Shown: in pieces, positions 1 through 8,718 of the stretch
Numbering within the stretch: the stretch's first letter is position 1
How the letters are laid out: the number at the start of each line of letters is the position of its first letter
Position numbers and translations under genes: made by a program
Notes under the pieces: model-generated
Told to the model about the DNA's origin: nothing
What the model saw: the letters and a program-made list of their open reading frames with translations, nothing else
Database searches by the model: none
Origin: Paracoccaceae bacterium
GTDB lineage: Bacteria; Pseudomonadota; Alphaproteobacteria; Rhodobacterales; Rhodobacteraceae
Direction: 5' to 3'
Length of the DNA: 64,000 nucleotides
NCBI GenBank assembly: GCA_020637675.1
Contig: JACKKD010000003.1
Location: forward strand, 310,001-374,000

Positions 1-109
1 TGGCATGGATCTCCAGCGGATCGCTCTCGGCGCGGAACGGGTTGTCCTGCGCCATGGCAGCGGTGGCGACAAGGGTCGCCAGGGCGGTCGAAATCATGAG
101 CCGTTTCAT
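1..109 (-). CDS. Exported protein, N-terminal fragment
   Basis: Only the first 36 residues are inside the window; the gene continues leftwards beyond base 1. The start ATG at 109 is preceded by a good ribosome-binding site (GGAGACC). The product begins MKRLMISTALATLVATAAMA followed by QDN, a clear Sec signal peptide with cleavage after AMA. The mature part starts with an NPFRAESDPLEIHA-like stretch. From memory, small PRC-barrel-containing periplasmic proteins of Rhodobacteraceae begin this way, but too little is visible to assign a domain. Function is therefore unknown. Confidence 0.6.
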   Translation of the reverse strand, partial: MKRLMISTALATLVATAAMAQDNPFRAESDPLEIHA

Positions 110-365
110 GCTTGGTCTCCGTTATCTGGTTTCATCACGCGCCGGAGCGCATGGCTGTCAAACGCGAGTTCGATCAGTCGGTTCCTCCGGTCGGTGCAGG
201 CCCTTCGCCTTCCGCGGAAATGCGCCCGTGGCAATTGGCGGGACCGGCGGTGCTCCGCCTGGCACGACGCTCAACGGGAACCATGTGTCGCAATCGGAGT
301 TTCGGAATGGATCGGCGGGCTTCCACCCCGTCGAAAACCCCGTCAGGAAATGAAAGGAAATCAAC

Positions 366-854
366 ATGATGAAGAAAGCAATTCTTGGACTGGCCGCCAG
401 CTTCACCATTGCTTCCGTAATTCCTGGAATCGCTGAAACAATTGTCCGCGAAGTTGAAGTGACAGTCGACATGGCGTCGATCCAGAACGAGAAGGCGGCA
501 GCGCATTGGGCAACGCTCGCGGACGATCTGGAGAATGCGATCATCGCGGGTCTGGTCGGCAAGACCGGTGAGGAGGGCGCGAAGGTCCTCGTCGACATCG
601 ACGAGGTGGAGCTTGCCAACACCTATCAGGAGCTGACCGGCGTTGCCGAGTCTCGGCTCGTGGGCGATGTCGCGGTTACGCATGACAGCGACAACACGAA
701 GTTCGACGCGTACAAGCTGACGGTGACGTTCGAGGAGGCGAGCCCGTTCGTGCCCGAGGGCATCGATCTCGCCAAGGTCACGACCGACAGCCACGAATAC
801 TATGACGCGATGGTCAAGGCTTTCGCCGACCACATCGTCCGCAAGCTCGGCTGA
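366..854 (+). CDS. Small exported protein of unknown function
   Basis: A 162-residue protein with an N-terminal signal peptide (MMKKAILGLAASFTIASVIPGIAE), so it is probably periplasmic. The mature part is acidic and mostly mixed alpha/beta, with no cysteines and no motif I recognise. An AGGA ribosome-binding site lies 7 bases before the ATG at 366; ATG at 369 is an alternative. A strong intrinsic terminator follows 25 bases after the stop, so the gene is probably a single-gene transcript. The 256-base gap upstream, shared with the divergent exported protein at the left edge, must hold both promoters. I do not recognise the family. Confidence 0.7.
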   Translation: MMKKAILGLAASFTIASVIPGIAETIVREVEVTVDMASIQNEKAAAHWATLADDLENAIIAGLVGKTGEEGAKVLVDIDEVELANTYQELTGVAESRLVGDVAVTHDSDNTKFDAYKLTVTFEEASPFVPEGIDLAKVTTDSHEYYDAMVKAFADHIVRKLG

Positions 855-878
855 TCGTCGAGCGCCTGACGATGCGAC

Positions 879-906
879 GCCCCGGGTCGAAAGGCCCGGG
901 GCTTTT
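879..906 (+). terminator. Rho-independent terminator
   Basis: An 8-bp perfect stem, GCCCCGGG and CCCGGGGC, with an 8-base loop is followed directly by TTTT. It ends the transcript of the small exported protein and insulates the phaC promoter region. Confidence 0.85.
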
Positions 907-1154
907 CTGCGGATTTGGAAGAAAGCCCCCGGCGGTCTGCAACGGACACACCGGGGGCGGAGAAGGCGATGGGGACGAGCCTTCAAGTTGGTCGGCGAAC
1001 ACGAGGGGACATGCTCTGGCAGAGCCGACACGGCCTGAACGCGCGACGATCGCTTCGGTTCCGGCGACGGCGCCAAAAATCCGTCATGCACTTTGGTATA
1101 ATGTGACGACTTCCCTGGTGGATGGCATCAAGGCCGACCGGACGGAACGCGGGA

Positions 1155-1168
1155 TTGACTTGCATCAT
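1155..1168 (+). promoter_or_regulatory. Possible FNR/FixK-type box upstream of phaC
   Basis: TTGAC-TTGC-ATCAT matches the FNR/FixK half-sites (TTGAY-N4-RTCAA) at all but the last base. Its centre lies 68 bases before the phaC ATG, compatible with activation from about -41. A better copy of the same motif lies upstream of the phasin-like gene at 7420-7433, which strengthens this one. The rest of the 855-1229 gap, apart from the terminator, shows nothing else I can name. Confidence 0.5.
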
Positions 1169-1229
1169 GGCCCGGGCATGTCCCAAAGGGTAGGGGAAGC
1201 CCGGACCGCAGAACGACGAGAGGTGGCAG

Positions 1230-3077
1230 ATGGCAACGACCGCAACTGGTTCACGCAGAAGGACGCATCGGCCGTCGCCCGTTGCCCGCCTTCACGCCCG
1301 GCCGGCCATGTTCGTGCCTGCGGACGACGCAGCGCCGGCGGAGGAAAGTGCCGCCGATACGTTGTTTCAGGATCTCGACATGGGTCTGACAGCGCAGGTG
1401 GCGCGTTTTACCGGCGGCCTGTCGCCGATCGCGCTTGCGGGCGCATGGTCGGACTGGGCAATGCATCTGGCGACGTCCCCCGGCAAGCAGGGGCAACTCG
1501 TCGTGAAGGCAGGGCAGAAGGTTCAGAGGCTGGCCTCGGTCCTGTCGTCCTGCGCCTTCCGGCCTGACGCTGCGGAGACGTGCATCCGGCCGCTGCCTCA
1601 GGATCGCCGCTTCGATCACCCCGGTTGGAAGACCTGGCCCTACAACGTCCTCTCACAGTCCTTTCTGCTGACCCAGCAATGGTGGCACAATGCCACCACA
1701 GACGTTCGGGGCGTGACGCACCAGCACGAGAAGGCGGTCGAATTCGCTTCCCGGCAGTTGCTTGACGTCTTCTCCCCTTCCAACTTCGCGTGGACAAATC
1801 CCGAGGTCGTGCAGCGCACCTTCGCGACCGGCGGAATGAACCTCGTCCGAGGCTGGCAGAACCTCCTGACCGACTGGCAGCGCCAAGTCGCCGGCGCGCC
1901 GCCCGCAGAGGCTGACCGTTTCAAACCAGGCGAAGCCGTGGCGGTCACGCCGGGCAAGGTCGTGTACCAGAACCGGCTGATCGAGCTGATCCAGTACGAC
2001 CCGGCGACCGCAAAGGTCCGGCCCGAACCGGTGCTGATCGTCCCCGCCTGGATCATGAAATACTACATCCTTGACCTCTCGGCCGAGAACTCGCTTGTGC
2101 GATACCTGACCGGTCAGGGTTTCACCGTCTTCATGATCTCGTGGAAGAACCCCGACGCCGACGATCGCAACCTCGGGATGGGCGACTATCTGAAACTGGG
2201 CGTGATGGCGTCCATGGACGCGGTATCAGCCGTCACGGGACAGCCGCGTGTGCACACGATCGGCTATTGCCTCGGTGGCACGCTGCTGTCGATTGCCGCC
2301 GCCGCGATGTCGCGCGACGGCGACGACCGGATCGCGACGCTGACGCTGCTGGCCACCCAGACGGACTTCACCGAGGCCGGAGAACTGACGCTCTTCATCA
2401 ACGAAAGCGAGATCAAGTTCCTGGAAGACATGATGTGGCAGAAGGGGTATCTCGATACCCAGCAAATGGCCGGCGCGTTTCAGATACTCCGGTCGAACGA
2501 CCTTGTCTGGTCACGGATGGTCCGCCAGTATCTCATGGGCGAACCCGAGCACATGAACGACCTCATGGCCTGGAACGCGGATGCGACACGGATGCCCTAC
2601 CGGATGCATTCGGAGTATCTGCACCGGCTGTTCCTGCACAATGATCTTGCCGAGGGACGCTTTTCGGTGGACGCCAAGCCCGTTGTCCTTTCGGACATCC
2701 GGATGCCGGTGTTCCTCGTGGGAACCGAACGCGATCACGTCGCGCCATGGCGGTCGGTCTACAAATTCCACCTGACCGCGGACACGGAGGTGACGTTCCT
2801 GCTGACCAACGGCGGACACAACGCCGGTATCGTCTCTGAACCCGGCCACCCGCACCGTCACTACCGAATGATTCACGCGTCCCGCGACGACACCTATGTC
2901 GATCCTGATCGCTTCATGGAGATTGCGCCGCTTCGCGAAGGTTCCTGGTGGCCCGAGCTGGTATCCTGGCTGGAAGACCACTCCGGCGAGCCGGTGGACC
3001 CGCCGCCGATGGGTGCGCCGGAAGCGGGATATGCGCCGATCCGCCCTGCGCCCGGAACTTATGTTTTCGGTCGCTGA
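1230..3077 (+). CDS. phaC: Class I polyhydroxyalkanoate synthase
   Basis: A 615-residue PHA synthase that polymerises 3-hydroxyacyl-CoA into intracellular polyester granules. The alpha/beta-hydrolase core carries the lipase-like box IGYCLGG with the nucleophile Cys347, the aspartate Asp502 in TERDHVAPW, and the histidine His530 in NGGHNAG. This is the complete Cys-Asp-His triad. The PhaC N-terminal domain occupies about residues 75-245. Residues 1-40 are basic and low-complexity, so the true start could be a little downstream, but GAGAGG 7 bases before ATG 1230 supports this one. A phosphate acyltransferase gene follows 27 bases downstream, suggesting co-transcription. A possible FNR-type box lies upstream. 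No phaA, phaB or phaR is in the window, so this is a secondary PHA locus or a split one. Confidence 0.95.
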   Translation: MATTATGSRRRTHRPSPVARLHARPAMFVPADDAAPAEESAADTLFQDLDMGLTAQVARFTGGLSPIALAGAWSDWAMHLATSPGKQGQLVVKAGQKVQRLASVLSSCAFRPDAAETCIRPLPQDRRFDHPGWKTWPYNVLSQSFLLTQQWWHNATTDVRGVTHQHEKAVEFASRQLLDVFSPSNFAWTNPEVVQRTFATGGMNLVRGWQNLLTDWQRQVAGAPPAEADRFKPGEAVAVTPGKVVYQNRLIELIQYDPATAKVRPEPVLIVPAWIMKYYILDLSAENSLVRYLTGQGFTVFMISWKNPDADDRNLGMGDYLKLGVMASMDAVSAVTGQPRVHTIGYCLGGTLLSIAAAAMSRDGDDRIATLTLLATQTDFTEAGELTLFINESEIKFLEDMMWQKGYLDTQQMAGAFQILRSNDLVWSRMVRQYLMGEPEHMNDLMAWNADATRMPYRMHSEYLHRLFLHNDLAEGRFSVDAKPVVLSDIRMPVFLVGTERDHVAPWRSVYKFHLTADTEVTFLLTNGGHNAGIVSEPGHPHRHYRMIHASRDDTYVDPDRFMEIAPLREGSWWPELVSWLEDHSGEPVDPPPMGAPEAGYAPIRPAPGTYVFGR

Positions 3078-3104
3078 GCCAGCAACAGCATGAGGCGAGA
3101 TTCG

Positions 3105-4259
3105 ATGAAGCCGACCGACCGCCATCCGCCGCGAGGCCCTTCCATCGGAGACAGGGTCAGCCTGAGCGGCCGTATCGTCGGGATTGACGAAGCGCACCAT
3201 CGCGTCACGCTCGACCTCGTGGACGGTACCATGCTCGCCTCGAAGGAGGGCGGTGGCCGCAACGGGCCGGAGGCGCCCCAAGAGAGGGCGCCCCGGTTCC
3301 AGGCGCTTATTGCGGCGGCTGCCGAACTGCCGCCTGCGCGCACGGCGATCGTCCATCCCTGCGATGCGCTTTCCCTGACCGGTGCGCTGGAGGCGGCAGG
3401 GAAGGGCATGATCCTGCCCATCCTCGTTGGCCCGCGCGCCAAGATAGAGGCCGCCGCGAAGGAGACGGGTGCGAACCTGGACGGGATCGAGTTGGTGGAT
3501 GCCCCGCACAGCCATGCGGCCGCCGAACGTGCCGTGGCGCTGGTTCGCGCGGGCAGGGCCGACGTTCTGATGAAGGGAAAACTGCACACCGACGAATTGA
3601 TGGCGCCGGTCGTCGACGCCGAAACCGGACTCAGGACGGAACGGCGGATGAGCCACATCTTCGCGCTCGACGTTCCGCACCATCCGAAACTGCTCTTCAT
3701 CACCGACGCGGCAATCAACATCTTTCCCGACCTGGAGACAAAGCGCGACATCGTCCAGAACGCCATCGATCTCGCCCAGTCGCTGGGCGTCGCGCTGCCC
3801 AAGGTCGCGCTCCTCTCGGCGGTCGAGACGGTCTATCCGAAGATACCATCCACGATCGAGGCGGCGGCGCTCTGCAAGATGCTCGACCGGGGCCAGATCA
3901 CCGGCGGCCTGCTGGACGGGCCGCTCGGCATCGACAACGCCATCTCGCGGGATGCGGCGGAAGCAAAGGGCATCCGGTCGGAGGTCGCCGGAGACGCGGA
4001 CATCCTCGTGGCCCCGGACCTCGAGGCCGGAAACATGATCGCGAAGCAACTCGTCTATCTTGCCGCGGCCGAGGCGGCGGGGATCGTCCTCGGTGCGCGC
4101 GTTCCGATCATCCTGACGAGCCGCGCCGACAGCGTTCATGCGCGCCTCGCCTCAACGGCGATGGCACAGATCTACGCGGCGCGTCGGCGACCGCCGGGGC
4201 TGTCGCCATCGGACGACCGCGCCAGCCGCGCGTCGACTCCGAGGGCGACAAGTCCCTGA
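3105..4259 (+). CDS. Phosphate acetyl/butyryltransferase family protein with a MaoC-like remnant
   Basis: A Pta/Ptb-family enzyme, expected to exchange CoA and phosphate on an acyl group. The body (about residues 70-355) has the family features: AIVHPCDALSLTGALEAA, LMKGKLHTDELM, the RMSHIFALDVP stretch, the ITDAAINIFPDLETK stretch and the terminal LTSRADS. Residues 13-45 (SIGDRVSLSGRIVGIDEAHH and following) resemble the last strands of the MaoC hot-dog domain found at the N-terminus of bifunctional enoyl-CoA hydratase/phosphate acetyltransferases, so this looks like a truncated form of that fusion. I chose ATG 3105, preceded by GAGGCGAG, over ATG 3090. It follows phaC closely. About 25 extra C-terminal residues run into the convergent ATPase gene. 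Acetyl versus butyryl specificity cannot be told. Confidence 0.88.
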   Translation: MKPTDRHPPRGPSIGDRVSLSGRIVGIDEAHHRVTLDLVDGTMLASKEGGGRNGPEAPQERAPRFQALIAAAAELPPARTAIVHPCDALSLTGALEAAGKGMILPILVGPRAKIEAAAKETGANLDGIELVDAPHSHAAAERAVALVRAGRADVLMKGKLHTDELMAPVVDAETGLRTERRMSHIFALDVPHHPKLLFITDAAINIFPDLETKRDIVQNAIDLAQSLGVALPKVALLSAVETVYPKIPSTIEAAALCKMLDRGQITGGLLDGPLGIDNAISRDAAEAKGIRSEVAGDADILVAPDLEAGNMIAKQLVYLAAAEAAGIVLGARVPIILTSRADSVHARLASTAMAQIYAARRRPPGLSPSDDRASRASTPRATSP

Positions 4260-6865
4260 CCGAGCGCGAGCGGCACGAGGCTCATCGCGAAGGCAAGGAC
4301 CAGCCCCTCGTTTCCGGGATTCGGCAGGTCCAGAACCAGCGCCAGTTCCGGGACGGCAAGCGAAAGCGCAAGGAGTCCCGCGCAAAAGGCGATTGCGCCC
4401 CAGACACAGGGGTTTTGCGCCACATCGCTGCGCAGGAACCCGCCGCCACCTGTGCGGACGTTGAAGACGTTCCAGAGCTGGGCGAGCGCAAGAGTCAGGA
4501 ACGCTACGGTTGTCGCCTTGTCGCCCGACAGCGCGAGCCTGCCGAGCGCCAGCCAGAAAGCCCCTAGCGTTGCCGCCGTGATGAAGCCGCCGAGAAGGGC
4601 GATCCTCACCCATTCCGGCCGACCCACCACTGGCTCGGCCGGATCGCGCGGCGGCCGCTGCATGAGTGTTCCGTCCCCCTGGCCGAGACCCAGGGCGAAG
4701 GCGGGAAAGACATCTGTCACGAGGTTGAGAAAGAGTATCTGCAGGGGCATGAGCGGTGGTGGCAGCCCTGCACCAACCGCAATCCCGACGACGAGGATCT
4801 CTGACACGTTGCAGGACATCAGGTAGATCACGAAGCGACGGATGTTGTCGAAGATCGCTCGGCCCTGGTGCATAGCCGCGATGATCGTCGCAAAGGCATC
4901 GTCCTTGAGGATCATGTCCGCCGCCTCGCGCGCCACGTCCGTCCCGCGCCGGCCCATCGCGATGCCTATGTGGGCCTTGCGCAGGGCTGGTGCGTCGTTG
5001 ACCCCGTCGCCCGTCATGGCGACGACGTTCCCGCCGTCCTGGAACAAGCGGACAAGCGACAGCTTCGTCTCGGGTGCGACACGGGCGAACACATCGGCCC
5101 CGGCGATGCGGCGGCGGGTCGTTTCGTCGGCCGTTCCGTCGTCGAGCGACTTGAGCGCTTGGCCTTCGACCACGCGCGGGTCGTCCCCGCCGATTCCGGC
5201 GTCGCGGGCGATGGCCGCCGCGGTGTCGGCGTGATCCCCCGTCAGCATGACCACACGGACACCGGCCCGCTGGCTTGCAAGGATCGCTGCGGGCACGTCG
5301 GCCCTGAGCGGATCGCGCAGGCAGGCGATGCCGACGAACGTCAGGCCGGTGTAGGGGTCCTCGGTCGCCGTTTCGGCCCATTTCTTGGCAAGTCCGATCA
5401 GCCGGAGGCCCCTGGCTGCCGCCCGCGTCTGCCGCCGGGCCCAGTCTGCCCGTCGCGCGTCATCGAGTGGGCGCGCCGCCCGGCCGTCCCATTCGCCGTC
5501 GGCAGCGGCAAGAACATGCTCGGGCGCTCCCTTCACGGCGTAGAGGTAGCCGTCGCCATCGCGGTGGACCGTCGCCATCATCTTCTGCACCGGATCGAAC
5601 GCATGTTCCCGGACTTCGGGATACCGGTCCGCCAGGGTGGACCTGTCGATCCCGCCCTGGCGGGCGGCGTCGAGAAGGGCAAGCTCCATCGGATCGCCGC
5701 TTCGTCCATCCGCGCTTCCGTCGCCGGGCTCGGCCGTCGTGCAGAGCGCGCCGAGGTGAAGCGCGAACTCCTGCCCTTCCCCCGGTGTGCGGCCGGGGAT
5801 GACGGGCACGTCGCGTTCCGGCAGGAGCAGGCGCACGACCGTCATCTCGTTCTCGGTCAGCGTGCCGGTCTTGTCGGTCAGGATCATGGTGGTCGCCCCC
5901 AAGGTTTCGACCGAGGAAAGGTTCGTGATGACGGCATTGCGCGCGGCCATGCGCCACATGCCCCGCGCCAGGCAGAGCGTTGCGACCACGGGCAGGCCTT
6001 CGGGTACGGCGGCGACCGCAAGTGCGACGCCTGTCTTGATCATGTCGGCCAGAGGATGGCCGTGGGCAACGCCCCCGGCGACCATGGCCACGGCCAGCGC
6101 CAGCATCAGCCATACGAGCCGGTGCCCGAGCCTGTCGAGCCGGCGTTCAAGGAGCGACTCCGCTGCGCCTGCCGCCTCCGTCAGGGCGCTGATGCGACCG
6201 ACCTCGGTGTCCATTCCTGTCGCGGTCACCAGCCCCTCGCCCGTACCCTTGGTGATGGCGGTGCCCTTGAAGACCATCCCGACCCGGTCGCCGACGTCGG
6301 CATCGGCTGCGGCAGGCTCGGTCGATTTTGCAGCCGGGACAGATTCCCCCGTGAGGACAGATTCATTGCTTTCCAGGTTCGATGCCCGGACGAGCCGCAG
6401 ATCTGCGGTGACGATGTCGCCCGCCTCCAGCATCACCAGATCGCCTGGAACGATCCTGGTGGCATCGATCTTTCGTGGACGTCCGTCACGACGGACAAGC
6501 GTACGCACCTGGGCAATGCGGCGCAGTGATTCCATCGATCGGATTGCGCGCAGCTCGGTACTGAAACCTATCGCCGCGTTGATGGCGAGAACGGCCAGGA
6601 TTGCCCCGCCCTCGACAACATCGCCGAGCATGAAGGAAAAGGCGGCCGCCCCCGCCAGAAGCCAGACAAGCACGCTTCTGAACTGGTGCCCGAGGATGGC
6701 TTGCCAGCTCTTGCGTCGATGCGCCCGCAGCCGGTTAGGCCCGTAGCGGTCGATCCTGCGGCGCGCCTCGTCCTCGGAAAGGCCGCGCAGCAAATCCGTA
6801 CCGAGCGCCCCGGCGATCCGAGACACTGTGTGCGCGTGGGGGGAGCGCATGAATTCGTCCGACAT
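4172..6865 (-). CDS. P-type cation-transporting ATPase (P2-type)
   Basis: An 897-residue inner-membrane P-type ATPase. It has an N-terminal cation-ATPase domain (residues 10-75), two transmembrane helices, the actuator motif TGES near 172, and PEGLP in the ion-binding helix near 288. The phosphorylation motif is DKTGTLT at Asp331. The hinge motif GDGVNDAP and a C-terminal block of transmembrane helices follow. PEGLP and the Cation_ATPase_N domain place it with the Ca2+/Na+/K+-type (P2) pumps rather than heavy-metal pumps, but the ion is not predictable. The start at 6865 has AAGGCAGG upstream. The phasin-like gene ends 62 bases upstream on the same strand, so the two are probably co-transcribed. 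Its 3' end overlaps the acyltransferase gene by 88 bases. Confidence 0.93.
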   Translation of the reverse strand: MSDEFMRSPHAHTVSRIAGALGTDLLRGLSEDEARRRIDRYGPNRLRAHRRKSWQAILGHQFRSVLVWLLAGAAAFSFMLGDVVEGGAILAVLAINAAIGFSTELRAIRSMESLRRIAQVRTLVRRDGRPRKIDATRIVPGDLVMLEAGDIVTADLRLVRASNLESNESVLTGESVPAAKSTEPAAADADVGDRVGMVFKGTAITKGTGEGLVTATGMDTEVGRISALTEAAGAAESLLERRLDRLGHRLVWLMLALAVAMVAGGVAHGHPLADMIKTGVALAVAAVPEGLPVVATLCLARGMWRMAARNAVITNLSSVETLGATTMILTDKTGTLTENEMTVVRLLLPERDVPVIPGRTPGEGQEFALHLGALCTTAEPGDGSADGRSGDPMELALLDAARQGGIDRSTLADRYPEVREHAFDPVQKMMATVHRDGDGYLYAVKGAPEHVLAAADGEWDGRAARPLDDARRADWARRQTRAAARGLRLIGLAKKWAETATEDPYTGLTFVGIACLRDPLRADVPAAILASQRAGVRVVMLTGDHADTAAAIARDAGIGGDDPRVVEGQALKSLDDGTADETTRRRIAGADVFARVAPETKLSLVRLFQDGGNVVAMTGDGVNDAPALRKAHIGIAMGRRGTDVAREAADMILKDDAFATIIAAMHQGRAIFDNIRRFVIYLMSCNVSEILVVGIAVGAGLPPPLMPLQILFLNLVTDVFPAFALGLGQGDGTLMQRPPRDPAEPVVGRPEWVRIALLGGFITAATLGAFWLALGRLALSGDKATTVAFLTLALAQLWNVFNVRTGGGGFLRSDVAQNPCVWGAIAFCAGLLALSLAVPELALVLDLPNPGNEGLVLAFAMSLVPLALGQGLVALGVDARLARSSDGDSPGGRRRAA

Positions 6866-6927
6866 GGCCTGCCTTGTCTAAAGGCCCATGCTGGCGAGGT
6901 GAACCGTCCCGCCCGCGAATCGCGTAG

Positions 6928-7362
6928 TCAGACCGGTGTCGCGTGATGAGAATGAAGTTCCGCGCCCTCGCGCTGCAGCTCTTCCAGCGTCTCGGCGCCG
7001 GCCGTAACCTCGCCGGTCATGACGTGGCCCGCGCATCGGCCCAACATGTCAATCCATTCCCGGACGTCCTCAGACATCCTCTCGGCCGACTGAGCCTGCC
7101 AGTCCCGGAAGGCCTGAAGCGCGGCAACCGCGTCGGTCGGGTTCGCCTCGGCCGCTGCCTCGCACGCTTTGAGAGCGGACTTCGTCGCGGCGTGCCGGCG
7201 GGCAAACCAATGGTGCGCGAAGGCCTCTGCCTCGGCGAGAATCTTTTCCTGGGCCTTCCAGAACTGCTTCATCTGGGGTGCCACCAAGGCCTCTGCCGGC
7301 AAAGGCCCCCCCGTGAACATGCTCGCCGCATCACCGCCGTGCGAAGTCTTGTCGCGAGCCAT
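6928..7362 (-). CDS. Phasin-like PHA granule-associated protein
   Basis: A 144-residue, mainly alpha-helical, amphipathic protein. A segment starting near residue 25 (MKQFWKAQEKILAEAEAFAH) leads into long Ala/Glu-rich helices, and the size and composition match the phasin families that coat PHA granules. I chose the ATG at 7362, preceded by GGTGGGAGG, over longer frames. It shares an FNR-type upstream box with phaC and stands directly upstream of the P-type ATPase on the same strand. Assignment rests on length, helical heptads and context. It could instead be an unrelated helical stress protein. Confidence 0.65.
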   Translation of the reverse strand: MARDKTSHGGDAASMFTGGPLPAEALVAPQMKQFWKAQEKILAEAEAFAHHWFARRHAATKSALKACEAAAEANPTDAVAALQAFRDWQAQSAERMSEDVREWIDMLGRCAGHVMTGEVTAGAETLEELQREGAELHSHHATPV

Positions 7363-7419
7363 CTGTGCCTCCCACCCACCGAGATTCGCGAAACATCGCA
7401 CGGATCGCCGGATGGCACC

Positions 7420-7433
7420 TTGACGTGTGTCAA
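7420..7433. promoter_or_regulatory. FNR/FixK-type binding site
   Basis: TTGAC-GTGT-GTCAA is a perfect inverted repeat with the 4-base spacer typical of FNR/FixK/FnrL sites. Its centre is 64 bases before the phasin-like ATG, the expected place for a site at about -41 of that promoter. It also lies 87 bases before rlmN, which is less likely to be its target. It implies low-oxygen control of the phasin-ATPase unit. Confidence 0.75.
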
Positions 7434-7520
7434 TCGCCAACTACCGGCCGGCGCAGGCGGGCTGTTCCGTTCTGCGGTACGATGGACTATATGACCTGTC
7501 TTGCACAGACGGATCGCACG

Positions 7521-8717
7521 ATGACCGACCAGAGCCCCAGTGCCCCGATCACCCAGGATGTGGTGACGATCCCCCGGCGCCTGCCCGAAGGCGGCCGGGT
7601 GAACCTCGTCGGCCTTACACGCGAGCAGCTCGGCGAGGCGCTCATCGCCGCGGGGACGCCGCCGGGGCAGGCGAAGATGCGGGTCGGCCAGATATGGCAA
7701 TGGATATACCATTGGGGCGTGCGCGACTTCGGCCTGATGACCAATCTTGCAAAGGACTACCGCGCGCTTCTCGCCGACAGGTTCGAGATCGCCCTGCCCG
7801 AGGTCGTGACCCGCCAGGTTTCGGCTGACGGAACGCGAAAATATCTTCTGCGCATCGCCGGCGGGCACGAGGTGGAAACCGTTTACATCCCCGAGGAAAA
7901 CCGCGGCACGCTCTGCATTTCCTCCCAGGTGGGCTGCACGCTCACCTGTTCGTTCTGCCACACCGGCACGCAGAAGCTGGTCCGAAACCTGACCGCGGGC
8001 GAGATCGTCGGGCAAGTGATGGTCGCGCGCGACGACCTCGGCGAGTGGCCGGTGCCGGGCGCACCCAAGGATGAGACGCGGCTAGTCTCCAACGTGGTTC
8101 TGATGGGCATGGGCGAACCCCTCTACAACTTCGAGAACGTCCGCGACGCGATGAGGGTGGTGATGGACGGCGAGGGGCTGTCACTGTCCCGCCGCAGGAT
8201 AACGCTTTCGACCTCGGGCGTGGTGCCGGAAATCGCGCGCGCGGCGGAGGAGATCGGCTGTCTGCTCGCCGTGTCGTTCCATGCGACGACGGACGAGGTG
8301 CGCGACCGATTGGTGCCGATCAACAAGCGGTGGAACATCGAGACGCTGCTTGCGGCGCTCAGGGACTATCCGCGCCTGTCGAACTCGGAACGCATCACGT
8401 TCGAGTATGTCATGCTGAAAAACGTCAACGACAGCGACGCCGATGCAAGACGGCTGGTGAAGCTGATCGCCGGCATCCCGGCCAAGATCAACCTCATCCC
8501 CTTCAACGAGTGGCCCGGCGCGCCCTATCAGCGGTCGGACTGGGAGCGGATCGAGGCCTTCGCCGACATCGTCTACAAGGCAGGTTACGCCAGCCCGATC
8601 CGCACGCCGCGCGGCGAGGACATCATGGCGGCCTGCGGGCAACTCAAATCCGCGACCGAACGCGGCCGCAAGAGCCGGGCCGCGATCGCGGTCGAGGCCG
8701 GCCTGCCCTCGGCCTGA
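7521..8717 (+). CDS. rlmN: 23S rRNA/tRNA adenine-C2 methyltransferase RlmN
   Basis: A 398-residue radical-SAM enzyme that methylates C2 of A2503 in 23S rRNA and of A37 in some tRNAs. The radical-SAM cluster motif CxxxCxxC is CTLTCSFC at Cys139, Cys143 and Cys146. GMGEPLYN and the STSGVVPEI stretch are the SAM-binding and family motifs. LLAVSFHATTDEVRD and AACGQL with the C-terminal catalytic Cys are also present. I chose ATG 7521 (MTDQSPS) because upstream codons lack family similarity. It is a housekeeping gene, convergent with the hydantoinase gene one base away. Confidence 0.95.
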   Translation: MTDQSPSAPITQDVVTIPRRLPEGGRVNLVGLTREQLGEALIAAGTPPGQAKMRVGQIWQWIYHWGVRDFGLMTNLAKDYRALLADRFEIALPEVVTRQVSADGTRKYLLRIAGGHEVETVYIPEENRGTLCISSQVGCTLTCSFCHTGTQKLVRNLTAGEIVGQVMVARDDLGEWPVPGAPKDETRLVSNVVLMGMGEPLYNFENVRDAMRVVMDGEGLSLSRRRITLSTSGVVPEIARAAEEIGCLLAVSFHATTDEVRDRLVPINKRWNIETLLAALRDYPRLSNSERITFEYVMLKNVNDSDADARRLVKLIAGIPAKINLIPFNEWPGAPYQRSDWERIEAFADIVYKAGYASPIRTPRGEDIMAACGQLKSATERGRKSRAAIAVEAGLPSA

Positions 8718-8718
8718 C

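Noticed and set aside
4868..6529. Long plus-strand open frame of about 550 codons opposite the P-type ATPase
   Set aside because: It is a mirror of the ATPase in GC-rich DNA; its translation has low-complexity Arg/Gly/Ala content and no domain, while the minus-strand protein has every P-ATPase motif.
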